A DNA stretch of 52,337 nt, taken from NCBI GenBank assembly GCA_028065725.1, contig JAPTVL010000543.1:1-52337 (forward strand). The letters run 5' to 3'. Numbering within the stretch: the stretch's first letter is position 1; every line of letters starts with the position of its first letter. The position numbers were made by a program, and so were the translations under genes. The notes beneath the pieces were generated by a model that saw only the letters and a program-made list of their open reading frames with translations, ran no database searches and was not told the DNA's origin. This stretch comes from Betaproteobacteria bacterium. GTDB taxonomy: Bacteria > Pseudomonadota > Gammaproteobacteria > Burkholderiales > Rhodocyclaceae. Below, one piece after another: positions 41,555-50,447 of the stretch.

Positions 41555-41934
41555 CGCAGATGCACGCCACTGCTTTCCGCTTTTCCGTAAATCCGGTTTC
41601 CATCCCCGCGCGCCTGCGCCGCCTGGTGACACCGGCGCACCGCGGCCTGCTGTCGGCCGCCGTCATGCTGATGACGGCTGGCACGGCGCAGGCCGCCGGC
41701 TCCTCGATGCCGTGGGAAGGTCCGCTGCAATCCATCCTCGAATCCATCCAGGGGCCGGTCGCGCGCATCGTCGCCGTCATCATCATCATCGCCACCGGCC
41801 TTGCGCTGGCCTTCGGCGACACGTCGGGCGGCTTCCGCAAGCTCATCCAGATCGTGTTCGGCCTGTCCATCGCGTTCGCGGCGTCGAGCTTCTTCCTGTC
41901 GTTCTTCAGCTTCTCCGGCGGTGCCGTCGTATGA
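41551..41934 (+). CDS. trbC: TrbC (VirB2-like pilin)
   Basis: A 127-residue prepilin. It has an N-terminal signal region ending near AQAAG (about 42-46), then two hydrophobic helices (about 66-85 and 100-122) with a conserved FGDTSGGFRK turn. TraF (19410-19997) should process it. Coupled to trbB and trbD by ATGA overlaps. Confidence 0.92.
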   Translation: MTQMHATAFRFSVNPVSIPARLRRLVTPAHRGLLSAAVMLMTAGTAQAAGSSMPWEGPLQSILESIQGPVARIVAVIIIIATGLALAFGDTSGGFRKLIQIVFGLSIAFAASSFFLSFFSFSGGAVV

Positions 41935-42200
41935 GCACGGCCACCGACCTGCCGGGCTTCGAGGTGCCGCTGCATCGCTCGCTGACCGAGCCGATCCTGC
42001 TGGGCGGCGCACCACGCACCGTGGCGATCGCCAACGGCACGCTCGCCGCCGCCGTGGGCTTGGGCCTGCAACTGTGGATTCCCGGCGTCGTGCTCTGGAT
42101 CGTTGGTCATTCGCTGGCCGTGTGGGGCGCGCGCGTCGATCCGCAGTTCATGCAGGTGTTCGCCAAGCACCTCAAGCACAAGCCGCTGCTGGACGTGTGA
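41931..42200 (+). CDS. trbD: TrbD (VirB3-like)
   Basis: An 89-residue inner-membrane subunit of the conjugation channel. It has a short N-terminal stretch (PLHRSLTEPILLGGAPR), then hydrophobic segments at about 35-50 and 52-65. The motif order and the place before trbE are standard. The start overlaps trbC by ATGA; trbE begins 15 nt after the stop with its own CGGGAG. Confidence 0.92.
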   Translation: MSTATDLPGFEVPLHRSLTEPILLGGAPRTVAIANGTLAAAVGLGLQLWIPGVVLWIVGHSLAVWGARVDPQFMQVFAKHLKHKPLLDV

Positions 42201-42215
42201 CGGGAGATTGCTGCG

Positions 42216-44666
42216 ATGCTGAATCTCACCGAATACCGCCAGCGACCGGCCTTGCTTGCCGACTGGCTGCCGTGGGCTGGCCTTGTCGCGCCCGGCGTCG
42301 TGCTGAACAAGGATGGTTCGTTCCAGCGCACGGCACGGTTCCGTGGCCCCGACCTCGACAGCGCGACGCAAGGCGAGCTGATCGCCACCACCGCGCGACT
42401 GAACAACGCACTGCGCCGGCTGGGCGCCGGCTGGGCGCTGTTCGTCGAAGCCGAGCGCCGGCCGGCAGCCGACTATCCGCGTTCGGATTTCCCAGAGCCG
42501 CTGTCGTGGCTGGTGGACGAGGAACGCCGCGCGACCTTCGAGGAATCGGGAAACCACTTCGAGAGCGGTTACCACCTCACGCTGCAATACCTGCCGCCGG
42601 AGGAATCCCGCGCCCGCGCGGCCAAGCTGCTGTACGAGAACACGCCGACCGTTGGTGTGGACTGGCGCGAACGCCTCACCGCATTCGTCGCGGAAACCAT
42701 CCGCATCTTCGACTTGCTCGACGGCGTGATGCCTGAAATCGACTGGCTCGACGACGCCGAAACGCTGACCTACCTGCATGCGACCGTCTCGACGCAACGC
42801 TATCGCGTCGGCGTGCCGGCAGTGCCGTTCCATCTCGACGCGCTGCTGGCCGACGTGCCGCTGATCGGTGGGCTCGCGCCAATGCTCGGTGATGCACACC
42901 TGCGCGTCGTGACGGTGCGCGGATTCCCGACCTCGACCTGGCCAGGGATTCTGGACGACCTCAATCGGCTCGGTTTCGCGTACCGCTGGAGCACGCGCTT
43001 CCTCTGCATGGACAAGGCCGAAGCCGAAAAGGAACTCGGCCGCCTGCGCCGGCAGTGGTTCGCCAAGCGCAAGAACGTCCTCGCACTGCTGCGCGAAACG
43101 ATCTTCCAGCAAGAAAGCCCATTGGTCGATACCGACGCGAGCAACAAGGCCACCGACGCCGACGCCGCGATGCAGGAGCTGGGCAGCGATCAAGTTGCCT
43201 TCGGCTTCGTCACCGCGACGGTGACGGTGCTCGATGCCGATGCCGACACGGCCGACGAGAAGCTGCGCATGGTAGAGCGCGTCATCCAGGGCAGGGGCTT
43301 CGTGACCATTCCCGAAACCCTCAATTCGGTGGAGGCGTGGCTGTCGTCGATCCCCGGCAACGCCTACGCCAACGTGCGCCAGCCCATCGTTTCCACGCTG
43401 AACCTGGCGCACCTGATGCCGGTGTCGGCGGTGTGGGCCGGGCCGGAGAAGAACGACCACCTCGACGGCCCGCCGCTGATCGTCACCCGCACCGAAGGCG
43501 CGACGCCGTTCCGGCTGGTGACGCACATCGGCGACGTGGGCCACACGCTGGTTGCTGGCCCGACCGGCATGGGCAAGTCCGTCCTGCTTGCCACGCTGGC
43601 GATGCAGTTCCGGCGCTATTCTGGCTCGCGCATTTTCGCCTTCGACATGGGCCGCTCCATGCGGGCGACGGCGTTGGGCCTCGGCGGCGAGTATTACGAC
43701 CTCGGCGCCGATGGCGCGATCGCGTTCCAGCCGCTGGCACGCATCGACCACGAGGGTTATCGCACCTGGGCCGCCGAATGGGTCGAAGGCCGCCTGTCGC
43801 ATGAAGGCATCGCCGTCGGCCCCGACGAGAGGGCGACCATCTGGTCGGCGCTCGGCAGCCTCGCTGGCGCGCCAGTCGAACAACGCACGCTCACGGGCCT
43901 GTCGGTGCTGCTGCAATCGAACGCGCTGCGGCAGGTGCTCGCGCCGTATGTGCTCGGCGGCGCACATGGCAAGTTGCTCGACGCCGACCACGACCGCCTT
44001 GGTGTGGCCGACGTGCAGTGCTTCGAGATGGAAGAATTGATGCACAGCAAGGCCGCGGTGCTGGCCGTGCTGGGCTATCTGTTCGCTCGCTTCGATGACC
44101 GTTTCGACGGTGCGCCGACGCTGCTGATCCTCGACGAGTCCTGGCTGTTCCTCGATGACCCGGTGTTCGCCGCGCGCATCCGCCAGTGGCTCAAGACGCT
44201 GCGCAAGAAGAACGTCAGCGTCATCTTCGCCACGCAGTCGCTCGCCGACATCAAGGACTCGACCATCGCGCCGGCGATCATCGAGAGCTGCTCGAGCCGC
44301 ATCTTCTTGCCGAACCCGCAGGCGACCGAACCGCAGATTCGCGTGATCTACGAAGGCTTCGGCCTCAACAACCGGCAAATCGAGATCGTCGCCACCGCGC
44401 AGCCCAAGCGCGACTACTACTACCAATCCCGCGCAGGCAATCGCCTGTTTGACCTCGACCTGGGGCCGGTCGCGCTCGCGTTCGCGGGTGCCTCGACGCC
44501 CCAAGACCAGCGCGCCATTGACGGCGTGCTGACCGACGCCGGAGCGCCGGGATTCGCCGGCGCTTGGCTGCGCCGCCGCGGCCTCGATTGGGCGGCCGAC
44601 TTGCTGCCGTCCGCGCCATCCGCCGCGTCCATCCTCGCTTCCCCACCGCTGGAGAACTCGCCATGA
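42216..44666 (+). CDS. trbE: TrbE (VirB4-like ATPase)
   Basis: An 816-residue VirB4-family ATPase powering assembly and transfer. The N-terminal CagE/TrbE/VirB domain covers about 170-390. Walker A is VAGPTGMGKS at about 445-454 and Walker B LLILDESWLF at about 634-643. It is normal in length for the family. It overlaps trbJ by ATGA. Confidence 0.95.
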   Translation: MLNLTEYRQRPALLADWLPWAGLVAPGVVLNKDGSFQRTARFRGPDLDSATQGELIATTARLNNALRRLGAGWALFVEAERRPAADYPRSDFPEPLSWLVDEERRATFEESGNHFESGYHLTLQYLPPEESRARAAKLLYENTPTVGVDWRERLTAFVAETIRIFDLLDGVMPEIDWLDDAETLTYLHATVSTQRYRVGVPAVPFHLDALLADVPLIGGLAPMLGDAHLRVVTVRGFPTSTWPGILDDLNRLGFAYRWSTRFLCMDKAEAEKELGRLRRQWFAKRKNVLALLRETIFQQESPLVDTDASNKATDADAAMQELGSDQVAFGFVTATVTVLDADADTADEKLRMVERVIQGRGFVTIPETLNSVEAWLSSIPGNAYANVRQPIVSTLNLAHLMPVSAVWAGPEKNDHLDGPPLIVTRTEGATPFRLVTHIGDVGHTLVAGPTGMGKSVLLATLAMQFRRYSGSRIFAFDMGRSMRATALGLGGEYYDLGADGAIAFQPLARIDHEGYRTWAAEWVEGRLSHEGIAVGPDERATIWSALGSLAGAPVEQRTLTGLSVLLQSNALRQVLAPYVLGGAHGKLLDADHDRLGVADVQCFEMEELMHSKAAVLAVLGYLFARFDDRFDGAPTLLILDESWLFLDDPVFAARIRQWLKTLRKKNVSVIFATQSLADIKDSTIAPAIIESCSSRIFLPNPQATEPQIRVIYEGFGLNNRQIEIVATAQPKRDYYYQSRAGNRLFDLDLGPVALAFAGASTPQDQRAIDGVLTDAGAPGFAGAWLRRRGLDWAADLLPSAPSAASILASPPLENSP

Positions 44667-45403
44667 CGATCCGCCTTCGCTCCCTCTCGTTCGCCCTCGC
44701 TGTCGCCGGGTTGCTAGGCGTCGCATCCACCGCACAGGCGCAGTGGGTCGTCATTGACCCGACCAACCTCGTGCAGAACACGATGACCGCCGCACGCACG
44801 CTGGAGCAGATCAATAACCAGATTCGGCAGCTCCAGAACGAAGCGCAGTCGTTGATGAATCAGTCGCGCAACCTGGCGAGCCTGCCGTTCAACGTGGTGG
44901 GCCAGTTGCGCACGAACCTGGCGAATACCCAGCAGCTCATCGCGCAGGCACAGGGGTTGGCCTTCCAGGTGCAGGGCATGAACCAACAGTTCGCGCAGTT
45001 GTACCCGCAGCAGTACGCCGCGACCGTGAGCGGCAATCAGATGTACCAGGATGCGCACCAGCGCTGGCAGAACACGCTCAACGGCTTGCAGACCACGATG
45101 CAGATGCAGGCGCAGGTGTCGCAGAACATTACCGCCGATACAGGCGTCATGTCCGACCTCGTGGGCCAGAGCCAGTCGGCCACCGGCGCCTTGCAGGCCA
45201 TGCAGGCGACCAACCAGCTTCTGGCCTTGCAGGCGAAGCAGACCAGCGAGTCGCAGCAGCTCCAGCTTACGCAAGGCCGCGCGGCGGCGCTGGAACTGGC
45301 GCGGCAAGCCGCCGCCGTCGAACAGGGGCGCGTCATCACGCAGCGCTTCCTCGGCACCGGCACGCCGTACACGCCGCAGTCCGTGAACTTCTACGGCAAC
45401 TGA
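44663..45403 (+). CDS. trbJ: TrbJ (VirB5-like)
   Basis: A 246-residue periplasmic or pilus-tip protein. A Sec signal peptide ends near AQAQW (about residue 27). The remainder is Gln/Asn-rich and strongly helical, with QINNQIRQLQNEAQSL and a C-terminal YTPQSVNFYGN. It is related to VirB5. A GGAGG before the next gene lies 3-4 nt after its stop. Confidence 0.92.
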   Translation: MTIRLRSLSFALAVAGLLGVASTAQAQWVVIDPTNLVQNTMTAARTLEQINNQIRQLQNEAQSLMNQSRNLASLPFNVVGQLRTNLANTQQLIAQAQGLAFQVQGMNQQFAQLYPQQYAATVSGNQMYQDAHQRWQNTLNGLQTTMQMQAQVSQNITADTGVMSDLVGQSQSATGALQAMQATNQLLALQAKQTSESQQLQLTQGRAAALELARQAAAVEQGRVITQRFLGTGTPYTPQSVNFYGN

Positions 45404-45414
45404 GGGAGGCGGTC

Positions 45415-45720
45415 ATGACTCGCGCGCCGGTCCTTGTTGCTGCTCACTTCACTGTCGCCTGCCTGCTGGCCGGGTGCGACCGGCCGCAGGCGCTGTCGGT
45501 CAATGCGCTGGCCGCCGATCCAGCGCGGCTGCACCGGCTGCTCGTGCAGTGCCGCCGTGGCGAACACGATGCCGCGTTCTGCGCGCGCGTCGATCAGGCC
45601 GACATGCAGCGCTTCATGTCGGGCAAGACCGGGCCGAACGAATACCAGACGCTCGCCGAACTGCCGCCGATCCCGGCCAGTTTCGACGGCCCCGACGTGC
45701 CGAGGAAGCTGCGGCCATGA
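45415..45720 (+). CDS. trbK: TrbK-like exclusion lipoprotein
   Basis: A 101-residue lipoprotein with lipobox LLAGC (Cys21). The core NALAADPARLHRLLVQC ... FCARVDQADMQRF parallels the EexN protein at 37562-37843. TrbK of RP4 is the entry-exclusion lipoprotein between trbJ and trbL, as here. GGAGG at about 45404-45408 gives the ATG at 45415. It overlaps trbL by ATGA. Confidence 0.87.
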   Translation: MTRAPVLVAAHFTVACLLAGCDRPQALSVNALAADPARLHRLLVQCRRGEHDAAFCARVDQADMQRFMSGKTGPNEYQTLAELPPIPASFDGPDVPRKLRP

Positions 45721-47081
45721 ACGACGTCTCGATCATCGACCACTTTCTCAACGTCTTTTCCGCCTACATCGAATCCGGTTTCGGCTTGCTGCGCGGCGAA
45801 GTCGGTTTCCTGACTGCCACGCTGGTGGCAATCGACATGACGCTCGCGGGCCTGTATTGGGCGCTCGGCCACGCCACGGGCCAGGGCGAAGACGTGATGG
45901 CGAAGCTCATCCGCAAGGTGCTCTACGTCGGCGCCTTCGCCTACATCATCGGCAACTTCAGCATGCTGGCCGGCATCGTGTTCCGCTCGTTCGCCGGCTT
46001 GGGCCTGACGGCCACCGGCTCGGCCGTGAGCATGGAGACGTTCCTGCAGCCGGGCCATCTCGCCAAAACCGGTATCGATGCCGGTATGCCGATCCTCGAA
46101 CAGATCAGCGACATGGCAGGCTTCCCCGAGGTGTTCATCAACATCACGCCCATCGTCGTGATGTTCCTCGCCTGGCTGACCGTCATCGTCTGTTTCTTCG
46201 TGCTGGCGGTGCAGCTTTTCATCACGCTGATCGAGTTCAAGCTGACCACGCTGGCAGGCTTCGTGCTGGTGCCGTTCGCGTTGTGGAACAAGACCGCGTT
46301 CCTCGCTGAGAAGGTGCTCGGCAACGTTGTGTCGTCTGGCATCAAAGTGCTGGTGCTGGCCGTCATCGTCGGCATCGGTACGGGCCTGTTCGCGGAGTTC
46401 CCGACGACGCCAGCCGAGCCGTCCATCGACCACGCGCTGGTCGTGATGCTGGCTTCGCTCGCCATGCTCGCGCTCGGTATCTACGGGCCAGGCATCGCCA
46501 CGGGCCTCGTGTCCGGTGCTCCGCAGCTCGGCGCGGGCGCGATGGCCGGCGCGGCGCTGGGAGCGACCGGCACCGCCGTCGCCATCGGCGCGGCGGCTAC
46601 TGGCGTCGGTGGCGCCGTGGCTGCCGGTGCACGTATGGCACCGGCTGCGGCCAGTGCGATCGGTAGCGGCGCACGGGCTGCCGCTTCGACGGCCAGCAGC
46701 GCACGGTCGGCATTCCAAGTAGGTTCCGCTGCGGCGGGCGGTGGCTTCAAGGGCGCTGCCGCAGGCGTGGGCAACGTCGCACGGGCGGGCGCGCAAGCCG
46801 CAGGACAGAAAGTTGCCGCCGGCGCACGCGCGTTCGGTGAGCGGGTGGCCGGTGCGTTCCGCGGCGAAGGTGGCACGGCTGACGGTGTGTCCACCGAAGC
46901 GGGCGCATCCAACGCCGGCCCGTCCTCGACTGCTACCGATCAAACGCAACCCGCTTGGGCCAAGCGCCTGCATCGCCGCCAGCAGATCGCTCATGCAGCG
47001 ACGACCACCGCGCACACATTGCGCGGCGGGGACGGCGGCGGCTCGGCACAGGGCCCAAGTCTGGGCCAACCAAACGAATGA
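45717..47081 (+). CDS. trbL: TrbL (VirB6-like)
   Basis: A 454-residue polytopic inner-membrane protein. Several helices lie between about 20 and 265 (including VVMFLAWLTVIVCFFVLAVQ and VLVLAVIVGIGTGLF). A long Ala/Gly-rich tail follows (about 270-430). The Ala-rich tail is usual for TrbL and explains several spurious open frames on the opposite strand. The start overlaps trbK by ATGA. Confidence 0.93.
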   Translation: MNDVSIIDHFLNVFSAYIESGFGLLRGEVGFLTATLVAIDMTLAGLYWALGHATGQGEDVMAKLIRKVLYVGAFAYIIGNFSMLAGIVFRSFAGLGLTATGSAVSMETFLQPGHLAKTGIDAGMPILEQISDMAGFPEVFINITPIVVMFLAWLTVIVCFFVLAVQLFITLIEFKLTTLAGFVLVPFALWNKTAFLAEKVLGNVVSSGIKVLVLAVIVGIGTGLFAEFPTTPAEPSIDHALVVMLASLAMLALGIYGPGIATGLVSGAPQLGAGAMAGAALGATGTAVAIGAAATGVGGAVAAGARMAPAAASAIGSGARAAASTASSARSAFQVGSAAAGGGFKGAAAGVGNVARAGAQAAGQKVAAGARAFGERVAGAFRGEGGTADGVSTEAGASNAGPSSTATDQTQPAWAKRLHRRQQIAHAATTTAHTLRGGDGGGSAQGPSLGQPNE

Positions 47082-47104
47082 GCGATCCTTGAGGAGAACC
47101 AGCC

Positions 47105-47809
47105 ATGCGATTCAAGCGACCGCAGGTGCGCTACGCCGACACGCCGCAGCCTGCCACTCCGTACCAAGCCGCCGCGCAAGCGTGGGACGAGCGCATCGGC
47201 TCGGCCCGCGTGCAGGCGAAGAACTGGCGATTGATGGCCTTCGGCTGCCTCGTGCTCGCGCTGCTGATGGCCGGTGGCCTAGTGTGGCGTTCGGCGCAGT
47301 CCATCGTCACGCCCTACGTCGTGGAGGTGGACAACACCGGCCAGGTGCGCGCGGTCGGCGAAGCCACCACGCCGTACAGGCCGGCCGATGCGCAGATCGC
47401 CTATCACCTCGCGCACTTCATCACGCTGGTTCGCTCGCTCTCCATCGACCCGATCGTGGTGCGGCAGAACTGGCTCGATGCCTACGACTACACCACCGAC
47501 AAGGGCGCCGTCGTGCTCAACGACTACGCCAGCAAGAACGATCCGTTCGCACGCGTCGGCAAGGAATCAGTGACAGTGCAGATCACCAGCGTCACGCGCG
47601 CCAGCGATTCGTCATTCAACGTGCGCTGGACGGAGCAACGGTTCGTCAACGGCGCACCGGCCGGCATCGAACGCTGGAACGCCGTGGTGTCGATCGTCCT
47701 GCAAACCCCGCGCACCGAGCAACGCCTGCGCAAGAACCCGCTCGGCATCTACGTCAACGGCCTGTCGTGGAGCCGCGAGCTGGATGCGTCCGAAGGAGCC
47801 AAGCCATGA
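47105..47809 (+). CDS. trbF: TrbF (VirB8-like)
   Basis: A 234-residue VirB8-family protein: cytoplasmic N-terminus, one membrane helix (about 45-62) and a periplasmic domain with WRSAQSIVTPYVVEVD and VQITSVTRASDSSFNVRWTE. It nucleates the channel core. A GAGGAGA element precedes the ATG by about 10 nt. It overlaps trbG by ATGA. Confidence 0.94.
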   Translation: MRFKRPQVRYADTPQPATPYQAAAQAWDERIGSARVQAKNWRLMAFGCLVLALLMAGGLVWRSAQSIVTPYVVEVDNTGQVRAVGEATTPYRPADAQIAYHLAHFITLVRSLSIDPIVVRQNWLDAYDYTTDKGAVVLNDYASKNDPFARVGKESVTVQITSVTRASDSSFNVRWTEQRFVNGAPAGIERWNAVVSIVLQTPRTEQRLRKNPLGIYVNGLSWSRELDASEGAKP

Positions 47810-48795
47810 ACCTGTCTTTCCGCTCTTACGCTTTCGTGCTGACCGTGGCGGCCCTGTCGGGCTGCGCCACACAGGGCAAGCCGCCGCCGCGCATTTCGCT
47901 CGACGAGCCGGTGCAGGCGCAGGCGCTGCCCGAGCCACCCAAGCCGGTCGAAGTGGTGGAGGTGCCGAAGGTGCTGCCGATGCCGGCGCAGATGAAGCCA
48001 TTGCCTTCAGACAACGACGCCAAGCCCGCCCTCGAACCCGCCGACGAAACCGTGCGCGTCTCGCGCGCCAACGCCGAGGCACGTATCGCGCCCACGCGGG
48101 AGGGCTACGTCAACGCGATCCAGGTCTGGCCTTTCACCGATGGCGCGCTGTATCAGGTCTATGCCGCGCCGGGCCGCGTCACCGTGATTTCGCTCCAGCC
48201 CGGCGAGGAACTGGTGACGGTTGCTGCTGGCGATACCGTGCGCTGGATCGTCGGCGACACGTCCAGCGGTGCCGGCGACGCACTGCGCGTCAACATTCTG
48301 GTGAAGCCGATCCGTTCGGGCCTCAAGACGAACCTCGTCATCACCACCAGCCGGCGCACCTACCTGATCGAGTTGACCTCGACCGACAAGGCTTGGATGG
48401 CGTCGGTGTCGTGGGAGTATCCGAAAGACCAGATGCTTGCCTTGCAGCGCCAGGATCGGGCCGCGCAAGCCGCCACGCCGATCGACGCCGGCCTGTCGCT
48501 GGAGAAGATCCGCTTCCGCTACGCGGTCACCGGCAGCAACCCGCCGTGGAAGCCGTTGCGCGCCTTCGACGACGGCGAGAAGGTCTATATCCAGTTCCCG
48601 CCCGGCATCGCCCAAGGCGAACTGCCGCCGCTGTTCGTGATCGGCGCGCAGGGTGACGGCCAGCTCGTCAACTACCGCTTCCGCTCGCCGTACTACATCG
48701 TGGATCGCCTGTTCGGCGCGGCCGAACTGCGCCTGGGTGGCGACAAGGGTGACGTGGTGCGCATCGAGCGCACGGATGGCACGCGGGGGAACTGA
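47806..48795 (+). CDS. trbG: TrbG (VirB9-like)
   Basis: A 329-residue outer-membrane-complex protein. The signal peptide carries a lipobox-like LSGC (Cys20), so it may also supply the lipoprotein role of VirB7. The VirB9/CagX core spans about 100-329, with VYAAPGRVTVISLQPGEEL and TDKAWMASVSWEYP. The next gene, trbI, starts 2 nt later. Confidence 0.94.
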   Translation: MNLSFRSYAFVLTVAALSGCATQGKPPPRISLDEPVQAQALPEPPKPVEVVEVPKVLPMPAQMKPLPSDNDAKPALEPADETVRVSRANAEARIAPTREGYVNAIQVWPFTDGALYQVYAAPGRVTVISLQPGEELVTVAAGDTVRWIVGDTSSGAGDALRVNILVKPIRSGLKTNLVITTSRRTYLIELTSTDKAWMASVSWEYPKDQMLALQRQDRAAQAATPIDAGLSLEKIRFRYAVTGSNPPWKPLRAFDDGEKVYIQFPPGIAQGELPPLFVIGAQGDGQLVNYRFRSPYYIVDRLFGAAELRLGGDKGDVVRIERTDGTRGN

Positions 48796-48797
48796 CC

Positions 48798-50084
48798 ATG
48801 AGCCAGGACGAAATCCCGGACGTGCCCATTCCTGACGCCGCGCCGAAGGTCGCGCCGGAGAACGTTGCGCTGCGCGCGCAGCCGCGCCCGGTGACGCGCC
48901 TCAATCGGCGCACGCTGGCGCTGTTGACGGGTGGCCTTGGCGTTGCCGTGTTGGGCGCTACGCTTTGGTCACTGCAACCGAAACACCAGCGCGCCAGCAA
49001 CGACGCGACCGAGCTTTACAACGTCGATCGCGTGTCGAAGTCCGAAGAACTCAACCGACTTCCCGCCGACTACTCCAAGCTGCCGCCGAAGGTGCCGGAA
49101 TTGGGGCCGCCGCTGCCGGGCGACCTTGGCCCGGCTATCGTCAAGTCGCAGCCGCCGCTGGTGGCCAGCTACACGCCGCCTGGCCAGGATGCGGCGGCGG
49201 CCGAACGCGACGCGTTGCGCAAGGAGGCGGAAGCGGCGGCAGGTTCGTCGGTGTTCTTCCGGTCCAGCAACCAACGCGCCGCTGCCCCTGCACCCGCCGC
49301 GCAGACCGCTTCAGTCGCGCCGGCATCCGGCTTAGCGGGCTTCGACCCACAGGCGGCCGGGCCGGCCTCGACGGCGGCGCAGCCCGCCGACCCGACCGCC
49401 GTGCAGAACCGGCAGGACCAGAAGGAGGCGTTCCAGAAAGCCGGAACCACGGAAACTCGTAATTCCGGCAACCTGCAACTGCCAACCTCGCCGTATCAGG
49501 TCATGGCCGGCACTGTGATCGCGGCGGCGCTGGTGACGGGCATCAAGTCGGATTTGCCGGGCGACGTGATCGGCACGGTGACGGCGCCGGTGTACGACAC
49601 GGCGACGGGCCGCTATCTGCTGATCCCGCAGGGGTCGCGCATCTTCGGCAAATACAACAGCCAGGTCGCCTACGGGCAGAGCCGCGTGCAAGTAGTGTGG
49701 AACCGCATCATCCTGCCGGACACGTCCTCGCTGACGCTTGACAACCTGGCCGGCACCGACCCGGCAGGCTATTCCGGCTTGGAGGATGGCGTCGATTGGC
49801 ATTGGGACCGCATCTTCGCCGGCGCGGCGCTGACGACGCTTCTCGGTGTCGGCGCCGAGCTGGCCGCGCCGGAGAACCGCAACGGCGATCGCGTCATCAT
49901 CGCCGGCCGCGACAGCTTGCAGGACAGCGTGAATCAGGTTGGGCAGGAGATGACCCGGCGCAACCTCAACATCCAGCCGACGCTGACCGAGCGCCCCGGT
50001 TTGCCGGTGCGCATCATCGTCAACCGCGACCTGGTACTGCGGCCGTTCCAGCCGCTGTTCTTCAACCGGGGGACTTCACGATGA
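48798..50084 (+). CDS. trbI: TrbI (VirB10-like)
   Basis: A 428-residue VirB10 protein. There is a short cytoplasmic region, one helix at about 36-54 (LALLTGGLGVAVLGATLW), a Pro/Ala-rich linker (about 90-200) and the C-terminal VirB10 beta-barrel domain with GTVIAAALVTGIKSDLPGD and RVQVVWNRIILPD. It bridges inner and outer membranes. Overlaps the DUF2274 gene by ATGA. Confidence 0.94.
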   Translation: MSQDEIPDVPIPDAAPKVAPENVALRAQPRPVTRLNRRTLALLTGGLGVAVLGATLWSLQPKHQRASNDATELYNVDRVSKSEELNRLPADYSKLPPKVPELGPPLPGDLGPAIVKSQPPLVASYTPPGQDAAAAERDALRKEAEAAAGSSVFFRSSNQRAAAPAPAAQTASVAPASGLAGFDPQAAGPASTAAQPADPTAVQNRQDQKEAFQKAGTTETRNSGNLQLPTSPYQVMAGTVIAAALVTGIKSDLPGDVIGTVTAPVYDTATGRYLLIPQGSRIFGKYNSQVAYGQSRVQVVWNRIILPDTSSLTLDNLAGTDPAGYSGLEDGVDWHWDRIFAGAALTTLLGVGAELAAPENRNGDRVIIAGRDSLQDSVNQVGQEMTRRNLNIQPTLTERPGLPVRIIVNRDLVLRPFQPLFFNRGTSR

Positions 50085-50341
50085 GCACGGCACGCAAGCT
50101 GCGACTGGGGCCGCTGCCGAAAACCGAGAGCGTAAAGCTGACCTTCGCGTGCCCAGCCACGCTCAAGGCCGACCTCGACCGCTACGCGGCGATGCACGCG
50201 CAGACCTACGGCGAAGCGGTGGATGCGACGACGCTGATCCCGCACATGCTGGATGCGTTCATCGCGGGGGATCGGGGGTTCAGGCGGGGTAGGGGAGAGG
50301 GCAGCCCACAGCCTTCCCGTGCGGCTGTGCCGAAGGGGTGA
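50081..50341 (+). CDS. DUF2274 protein
   Basis: An 86-residue DUF2274 family protein at the end of the trb operon, its standard place in Tn4371-like ICEs. The conserved part is KLRLGPLPKTESVKLTFACP, then LKADLDRYAAMHAQTYGEAVD and LIPHMLDAFIAGDRGF. An RHH-like DNA-binding role is possible but not shown. The last 20 residues are basic and variable. Confidence 0.88.
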   Translation: MSTARKLRLGPLPKTESVKLTFACPATLKADLDRYAAMHAQTYGEAVDATTLIPHMLDAFIAGDRGFRRGRGEGSPQPSRAAVPKG

Positions 50342-50362
50342 GAGTTTGAATATATTGTCATT

Positions 50363-50447
50363 GTCGTATCCTGACTACGACTGGAAACGCCATATCAAAT
50401 TGACTTCTGCTTGGAAAAGCAGTAGAAGTCGTAGTATGGCTACGACT
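50363..50447. promoter_or_regulatory. AbiE operators and promoter candidate
   Basis: Two inverted repeats share the GTCGTA/TACGAC word: GTCGTA (50363-50368) with TACGAC (50376-50381), and AGTCGTAG (50427-50434) with CTACGACT (50440-50447). The second straddles the AbiEi start codon at 50436. Between them TTGACT (50400-50405) and TAGAAG (50423-50428) are 17 nt apart, which would give a nearly leaderless mRNA. AbiEi antitoxins are known to repress their own operon through inverted repeats. Confidence 0.6.

Noticed and set aside
41388..44735. Open frame of 1115 codons on the minus strand opposite trbB-trbE
   Set aside because: The plus strand carries well-defined trb genes with ATGA overlaps and conserved motifs. 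The minus frame is low-complexity Arg/Gln/His/Gly and spans several genes.
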